DNA of 64,000 nt, from assembly GCF_013694245.2 (NCBI RefSeq), contig NZ_CP059322.2, positions 4,595,001 through 4,659,000 of the forward strand, read 5' to 3'. Positions 60,112 through 64,000 of this stretch are shown piece by piece; the stretch's first letter is position 1; every line of letters begins with the position of its first letter. The DNA is from Micromonospora ferruginea. Its GTDB lineage: Bacteria; Actinomycetota; Actinomycetes; Mycobacteriales; Micromonosporaceae. The notes beneath the pieces are model-generated. The model saw only the letters and a list, made by a program, of their open reading frames with translations. It was not told the DNA's origin and ran no database searches. The position numbers and the translations under genes were made by a program.

Positions 60112-61866
60112 GTGCGCAAGGTCCTCATCGCCAACCGCGGCGAGATCGCCGTCCGCGTCATCCGCGCCTGCCGCGACGCCGGGCTCGCAAGCGTCGCCGT
60201 CTACGCGGACTCCGACCGGGACGCCCTGCATGCCACGCTCGCCGACGAGGCGTACGCCCTGGGCGGCGACACCGCCGCCGACAGCTACCTGCGCATCGAC
60301 AAGCTGATCGACGTGGCCGCCCGGGCCGGCGCCGACGCGGTGCACCCCGGCTACGGCTTCCTCTCCGAGAACGCCGACTTCGCCCAGGCCGTCATCGACG
60401 CGGGCCTGACCTGGATCGGCCCCACCCCGCAGGCGATCCGCGACCTGGGTGACAAGGTCACCGCCCGGCACATCGCCCAGCGCGCCGGCGCCCCGCTGGT
60501 GCCCGGCACGCCGGACCCGGTGGCCGGCGCCGACGAGGTGACCGCGTTCGCCACCGAGCACGGGCTGCCGGTCGCCATCAAGGCGGCCTTCGGTGGCGGC
60601 GGTCGCGGCCTCAAGGTCGCCCGCACCATGGAGGAGATCCCGCACCTGTTCGAGTCGGCCACCCGCGAGGCGGTCGCCGCGTTCGGCCGGGGCGAGTGCT
60701 TCGTCGAGCGCTACCTGGACCAGCCCCGCCACGTCGAGGCGCAGGTGCTCGCCGACCAGCACGGCAACGTGATCGTGGTCGGCACCCGCGACTGCTCGCT
60801 CCAGCGCCGGCACCAGAAGCTGGTCGAGGAGGCGCCCGCGCCGTTCCTCACCGACGCCCAGCGCGCCCAGATCCACGACAGCGCCAAGGCGATCTGCCGG
60901 GAGGCCGGCTACCACGGCGCCGGCACGGTCGAATACCTGGTCGGCGCGGACGGCACCATCTCCTTCCTGGAGGTCAACACCCGGCTCCAGGTGGAGCACC
61001 CGGTGACCGAGGAGACCGCCGGCATCGACCTGGTCCGTGAGCAGTTCCGCATCGCCGACGGCGACAAGCTGCGCATCACCGAGGACCCGACGCCGCGCGG
61101 GCACGCGATCGAGTTCCGGATCAACGGCGAGGACCCGGGCCGCAACTTCCTGCCCGCCCCGGGCACCGTCACCGCGCTGCGACTGCCCAGCGGCCCCGGC
61201 GTCCGGGTGGACACCGGCATCTCGGCCGGCGACGTGATCGGCGGCAACTTCGACTCGCTGCTCGCCAAGGTGATCATCGTCGGCGAGACGCGTACCGAGG
61301 CGCTGGAGCGGGCCCGCCGGGCGCTCGACGAGATGGTGGTCGACGGCATGGCCACCGCGCTGCCCTTCCACCGCCTGGTGGTGCGCGACGAGGCGTTCAC
61401 CAGCGAGCCGTTCACCGTGCACACCCGGTGGATCGAGACCGAGTTCGACAACACCGTGCCGGCCTTCACCGCCGCCGCCGGCGCCGCCGAGGCCCCGGCC
61501 GAGCGCGAGACCGTCGTGGTCGAGGTGGCCGGCAAGCGGATCGAGGTGGTCCTCCCCGCCGGCCTCGGCGCGGGTACGGCTGCCGCCGCGCCCGCCGCGC
61601 GCAAGCCGGCCCGCCGGGGCGGCACGGGCAAGGCCGGCGCCGCGGTCAGCGGCGACACGCTCGCCTCCCCCATGCAGGGCACCATCGTCAAGATCGCGGT
61701 GGCCGACGGCGACACGGTCGCCGAGGGCGACCTGGTCGTGGTGCTGGAGGCGATGAAGATGGAACAGCCGCTGCACGCGCACAAGGCCGGCACGGTGAAG
61801 GGGCTGGCCGCCGAGGTCGGCGCCGTCATCACCGCCGGCGCCCCCATCTGCACCATCGAGGGTTAA
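60112..61866 (+). CDS. accC: Acyl-CoA carboxylase alpha subunit (biotin carboxylase + BCCP)
   Basis: 584 residues. Biotin carboxylase part ~1-450: KVLIANRGEIAVRVIRACRDAG, ATP-grasp GFLSENADFA, KAAFGGGGRGLKV and the catalytic EVNTRLQVEHPVTEE. The BCCP part (~515-584) carries the biotin-lysine motif EAMKMEQ near residue 547. The two parts are joined by an Ala/Pro linker, as in AccA3/AccA2 of actinomycetes. It charges biotin with CO2 for the AccD carboxyltransferase and is the target of BirA. The TAA is supplied by the palindromic element. Confidence 0.96.
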   Translation: MRKVLIANRGEIAVRVIRACRDAGLASVAVYADSDRDALHATLADEAYALGGDTAADSYLRIDKLIDVAARAGADAVHPGYGFLSENADFAQAVIDAGLTWIGPTPQAIRDLGDKVTARHIAQRAGAPLVPGTPDPVAGADEVTAFATEHGLPVAIKAAFGGGGRGLKVARTMEEIPHLFESATREAVAAFGRGECFVERYLDQPRHVEAQVLADQHGNVIVVGTRDCSLQRRHQKLVEEAPAPFLTDAQRAQIHDSAKAICREAGYHGAGTVEYLVGADGTISFLEVNTRLQVEHPVTEETAGIDLVREQFRIADGDKLRITEDPTPRGHAIEFRINGEDPGRNFLPAPGTVTALRLPSGPGVRVDTGISAGDVIGGNFDSLLAKVIIVGETRTEALERARRALDEMVVDGMATALPFHRLVVRDEAFTSEPFTVHTRWIETEFDNTVPAFTAAAGAAEAPAERETVVVEVAGKRIEVVLPAGLGAGTAAAAPAARKPARRGGTGKAGAAVSGDTLASPMQGTIVKIAVADGDTVAEGDLVVVLEAMKMEQPLHAHKAGTVKGLAAEVGAVITAGAPICTIEG

Positions 61867-61919
61867 GGCGGGGCCCCCGCTTAACGCCTTCGGTAGAGGC
61901 GGGGCCCCCGTTTAACACC
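61861..61919 (+). repeat. GC-rich stop-codon palindrome, copy 7
   Basis: Starts GGTTAAGGCGGGGCCCCC; its TAA is the accC stop codon. Loop GCCTTCGGTAGAGG, ends CGTTTAACACC. Same orientation as accC. Confidence 0.88.
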
Positions 61920-61985
61920 CCGCACGGCGGGTGGTCTGGGCCACCAGCGGCGGCGGGAAGCGCCGGGAGCGGGAATGATGGCCGG

Positions 61986-63425
61986 GTGCGGTTCCTTCAT
62001 GGCGCGGTCCCCGCGCACGACCTGACCTACAACGACGTCTTCATGGCGCCCAACCGCTCGGAGGTGGGCTCCCGGCTCGACGTCGACCTGTCCTCCGGCG
62101 ACGGCACCGGCACCACCGTCCCGCTGGTGGTGGCGAACATGACCGCCGTCGCCGGCCGGCGGATGGCCGAGACGGTCGCCCGGCGCGGCGCGGTCGCGGT
62201 GATCCCGCAGGACATCCCGATCGAGGTCGTCGCGAACGTGGTCGGCTGGGTCAAGCAGCGGCACCTGGTGCACGACACGGCGATCACGCTCGGCCCGACC
62301 GACACCGTCGGCGACGCCATCCACCTGCTGCCCAAGCGCGCGCACGGCGCGGTGATCGTGGTCGACGACGCCGGCCGGCCGGTGGGCGTGGTGACCGAGG
62401 CGGACACCGTCGGGGTGGACCGCTTCGCCCAGCTCCGGCACGTGATGTCCACCGAACTGCACACGGTGCCGGCGGACGCGGACCCGCGTACCGGATTCGA
62501 GCGGTTGTCGGCGGGCCGCCGGCGGCTCGCCCCGGTGGTGGACGCGGACGGCCGCCTGGTCGGCGTGCTGACCCGCGCGGGCGCGCTGCGCGCGACGCTC
62601 TACACGCCGGCGGTGGACGACCGGGGCCGGCTGCGCATCGCGGCGGCGGTGGGCATCAACGGCGACGTCACCGGCAAGGCCGCCGCGCTGCTGGAGGCCG
62701 GGGTGGACACGCTGGTCGTGGACACCGCGCACGGGCACCAGGAGCGGATGATGCAGGCGCTGCGGGCGGTCCGCAAGCTCGACCCGGGCGTCCCGGTCGC
62801 GGCCGGCAACGTGGTCACCGCCGACGGGGTACGCGACCTGGTCGAGGCCGGCGCCGACATCGTGAAGGTGGGCGTCGGACCGGGCGCGATGTGCACCACC
62901 CGGATGATGACCGGGGTGGGTCGTCCACAGTTCTCGGCGGTGCTCGACTGCGCGGCGGCGGCCCGCTCACTGGGCCGGCACGTCTGGGCCGACGGCGGCG
63001 TACGCCACCCGCGGGACGTGGCGCTGGCGCTGGCCGCGGGCGCCTCGAACGTGATGGTCGGCTCCTGGTTCGCCGGCACCTACGAGTCCCCCGGCGACCT
63101 CTACACCGACGCCGACGGCCGGCGCTACAAGGAGAGCTTCGGGATGGCCTCGTCCCGGGCGGTGAGCGCGCGGACCGCCGAGGACAGCGTGTTCGACCGG
63201 GCCCGCAAGGCGATCTTCGAGGAGGGGATCTCCTCGGCCCGGATGTACCTGGACCCGAACCGGCCGGGCGTCGAGGACCTGATCGACGAGATCGTCTCCG
63301 GGGTGCGCAGCGCGTTCACGTACGCCGGCGCGCGCACCCTGGACGAGTTCCACGAGCGGGCGCTGGTGGGCGTGCAGAGCACCGCCGGCTACACCGAGGG
63401 CATGCCGCTGCCGACGAGCTGGTGA
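61986..63425 (+). CDS. guaB1: GuaB1-type IMP dehydrogenase-related protein (GMP reductase)
   Basis: 479 residues. IMPDH/GMPR TIM barrel with CBS pair: LTYNDVFMAPNRSEV at the N-terminus, CBS domains ~95-210 (AHGAVIVVDDAGRPVGVVTEAD; RRLAPVVDADGRLVGVLTRAG), AAAVGINGDVTGKAAALLEAG and the catalytic loop GVGPGAMCTTRMMTGVGRPQ (Cys ~303). YKESFGMAS and the C-terminal GVQSTAGYTEG close the barrel. In mycobacteria the GuaB1 paralogue is a GMP reductase rather than an IMP dehydrogenase; the same activity is inferred here. GTG 61986, with AATGAT at -10 distance. Confidence 0.93.
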   Translation: MRFLHGAVPAHDLTYNDVFMAPNRSEVGSRLDVDLSSGDGTGTTVPLVVANMTAVAGRRMAETVARRGAVAVIPQDIPIEVVANVVGWVKQRHLVHDTAITLGPTDTVGDAIHLLPKRAHGAVIVVDDAGRPVGVVTEADTVGVDRFAQLRHVMSTELHTVPADADPRTGFERLSAGRRRLAPVVDADGRLVGVLTRAGALRATLYTPAVDDRGRLRIAAAVGINGDVTGKAAALLEAGVDTLVVDTAHGHQERMMQALRAVRKLDPGVPVAAGNVVTADGVRDLVEAGADIVKVGVGPGAMCTTRMMTGVGRPQFSAVLDCAAAARSLGRHVWADGGVRHPRDVALALAAGASNVMVGSWFAGTYESPGDLYTDADGRRYKESFGMASSRAVSARTAEDSVFDRARKAIFEEGISSARMYLDPNRPGVEDLIDEIVSGVRSAFTYAGARTLDEFHERALVGVQSTAGYTEGMPLPTSW

Positions 63426-63436
63426 GCTGGTGAACG

Positions 63437-64000
63437 TCAGGTGTTAACCGGGGCCCCCGCCTCTACCGAATGCGTTAAGCGGGGGCCCCTCCTTTCACCC
63501 AGGCGCAGGCAGGCGAGCAGGCCGATCAGCAGGAACCCGGCGGCGGTGAACGCGGCGTAGCGGGTGGCGTCGGAGAACGCCCCCTTCGCCTCCTCGGCGA
63601 TCGGCGCGGTACGCGGGTCCGCCGCCAGCCCGGTGATCGCCGCGCCGGCGCTCTCCTTCACGGCGGTCACAACCTGGTCCCGCCCGGCCGGGTCGAGGCC
63701 GGGCTGGTCGGCCAGCCGGTCGCCGAGCAGTCCACCGAGGCCGGCGAAGAGCACGGTGCCGAGCACCGCGATGCCGAACGCGGAGCCGACCTGCCGGGCG
63801 GTGCTCTGCAGGCCGGAGCCCTGCCCGCTGCGCCGCACCGGCACCTCGGCCAGGGAGACGCCGGTGAGCTGGGCGGTGGCCAGGCCGACGCCGATGCCGT
63901 AGACGAAGAGGAACGCCACCGGCGCCCACCAGCGGGTGTCCGGCGCGACCACCAGGCCCAGCCCGGCCACGCCGACCAGTTCGGCGGCGACGCCGAGCTG
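63437..64000 (-). CDS. MFS drug-transporter C-terminal part with repeat-encoded tail (5' end outside window)
   Basis: 188 residues of the C-terminal part of a 14-helix EmrB/QacA (DHA2)-type pump: FVYGIGVGLATAQLTGVSLAEVPVRRSGQGSGLQSTARQVGSAFGIAVLGTVLFAGL is diagnostic, with the G-x-G-S-G...R-Q-x-G-x-x-x-G motif. The last helix is AAFTAAGFLLIGLLACL. The final 18 or so residues (GERRGPRLTHSVEAGAPVNT) are read through the palindromic element, with TGA just beyond it. The N-terminal part lies past 64000. Confidence 0.87.
   Translation of the reverse strand, partial: QLGVAAELVGVAGLGLVVAPDTRWWAPVAFLFVYGIGVGLATAQLTGVSLAEVPVRRSGQGSGLQSTARQVGSAFGIAVLGTVLFAGLGGLLGDRLADQPGLDPAGRDQVVTAVKESAGAAITGLAADPRTAPIAEEAKGAFSDATRYAAFTAAGFLLIGLLACLRLGERRGPRLTHSVEAGAPVNT
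63440..63499 (-). repeat. GC-rich stop-codon palindrome, copy 8
   Basis: 60 bp from GGTGT to TCACC. On the minus strand GGTGAAAGGAGGGGCC starts in a different frame than in copies 4 and 6, so no stop arises until a TGA just after the element. It therefore encodes the pump's C-terminus. On the plus side the guaB1 TGA is 14 bp away. Confidence 0.88.

Overview
The window is a contiguous chromosome segment from a very GC-rich actinomycete. Base composition, heavy GTG start use, gene content and gene order point to a Micromonospora-like member of the Micromonosporaceae; that assignment is an inference. I see no rRNA, tRNA, CRISPR array, integrase or intact insertion sequence. Almost all of it reads as core chromosome.

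Layout: 1-5.5 kb holds a minus-strand set for nucleotide-pool and DNA care (mazG, cut by the window edge; a SurA-like lipoprotein; mfd). 5.7-14.7 kb has a cyclase-family hydrolase with an extra N-terminal domain, a small plasmid-like GntR/Cys-motif pair, an LD-carboxypeptidase, a membrane protein, PEP carboxylase and rmuC. 14.9-25 kb has a large secreted subtilase, ispH diverging from xseA-xseB, two exported proteins, and glpX translationally coupled to a DMT permease. 25-33.5 kb has an epimerase/TetR pair with visible operators, a ferredoxin-NADP reductase-type flavoprotein, rhomboid protease, transglycosylase, PIN-PhoH ATPase and small unknowns. 33.5-39.3 kb has otsB, uppS, a geranylgeranyl-reductase-type flavoprotein, a membrane protein and GTP-dependent PEPCK. 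39.7-61.9 kb follows the actinobacterial backbone gtrA - PH-domain protein - birA - accD - accE - maf - accC, but with unrelated blocks between the acc genes: an ECF sigma unit, PanE, M50 protease, Uma2, GH25 lysozyme, Ser/Thr kinase, a type VII secretion-like trio with mycosin, and a PadR-controlled drug exporter. The right end has guaB1 and the C-terminal part of an MFS pump.

Genes that work together: accD, accE, accC and birA supply an acyl-CoA carboxylase and its biotinylation. PEP carboxylase, PEPCK and GlpX control the PEP/oxaloacetate node and gluconeogenesis. ispH, uppS and the reductase feed isoprenoid chemistry. xseA/xseB, mfd, rmuC and mazG maintain DNA.

The most unusual feature is a family of roughly 60-bp GC-rich palindromic elements. 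Eight loci carry it, always in the same orientation relative to the upstream gene. They sit so tightly on 3' ends that they often supply the stop codon, and in two genes they encode the C-terminus. A second palindrome (36508-36568) does the same for a membrane protein, and a third AAGATC-armed type occurs twice. A sharply GC-poor patch (about 52.87-54.40 kb) begins and ends inside two genes of the type VII-like trio. Many genes appear leaderless, with a TANNNT -10 box 6-7 nt before the start codon; two of these boxes overlap the stop codon of the upstream gene.
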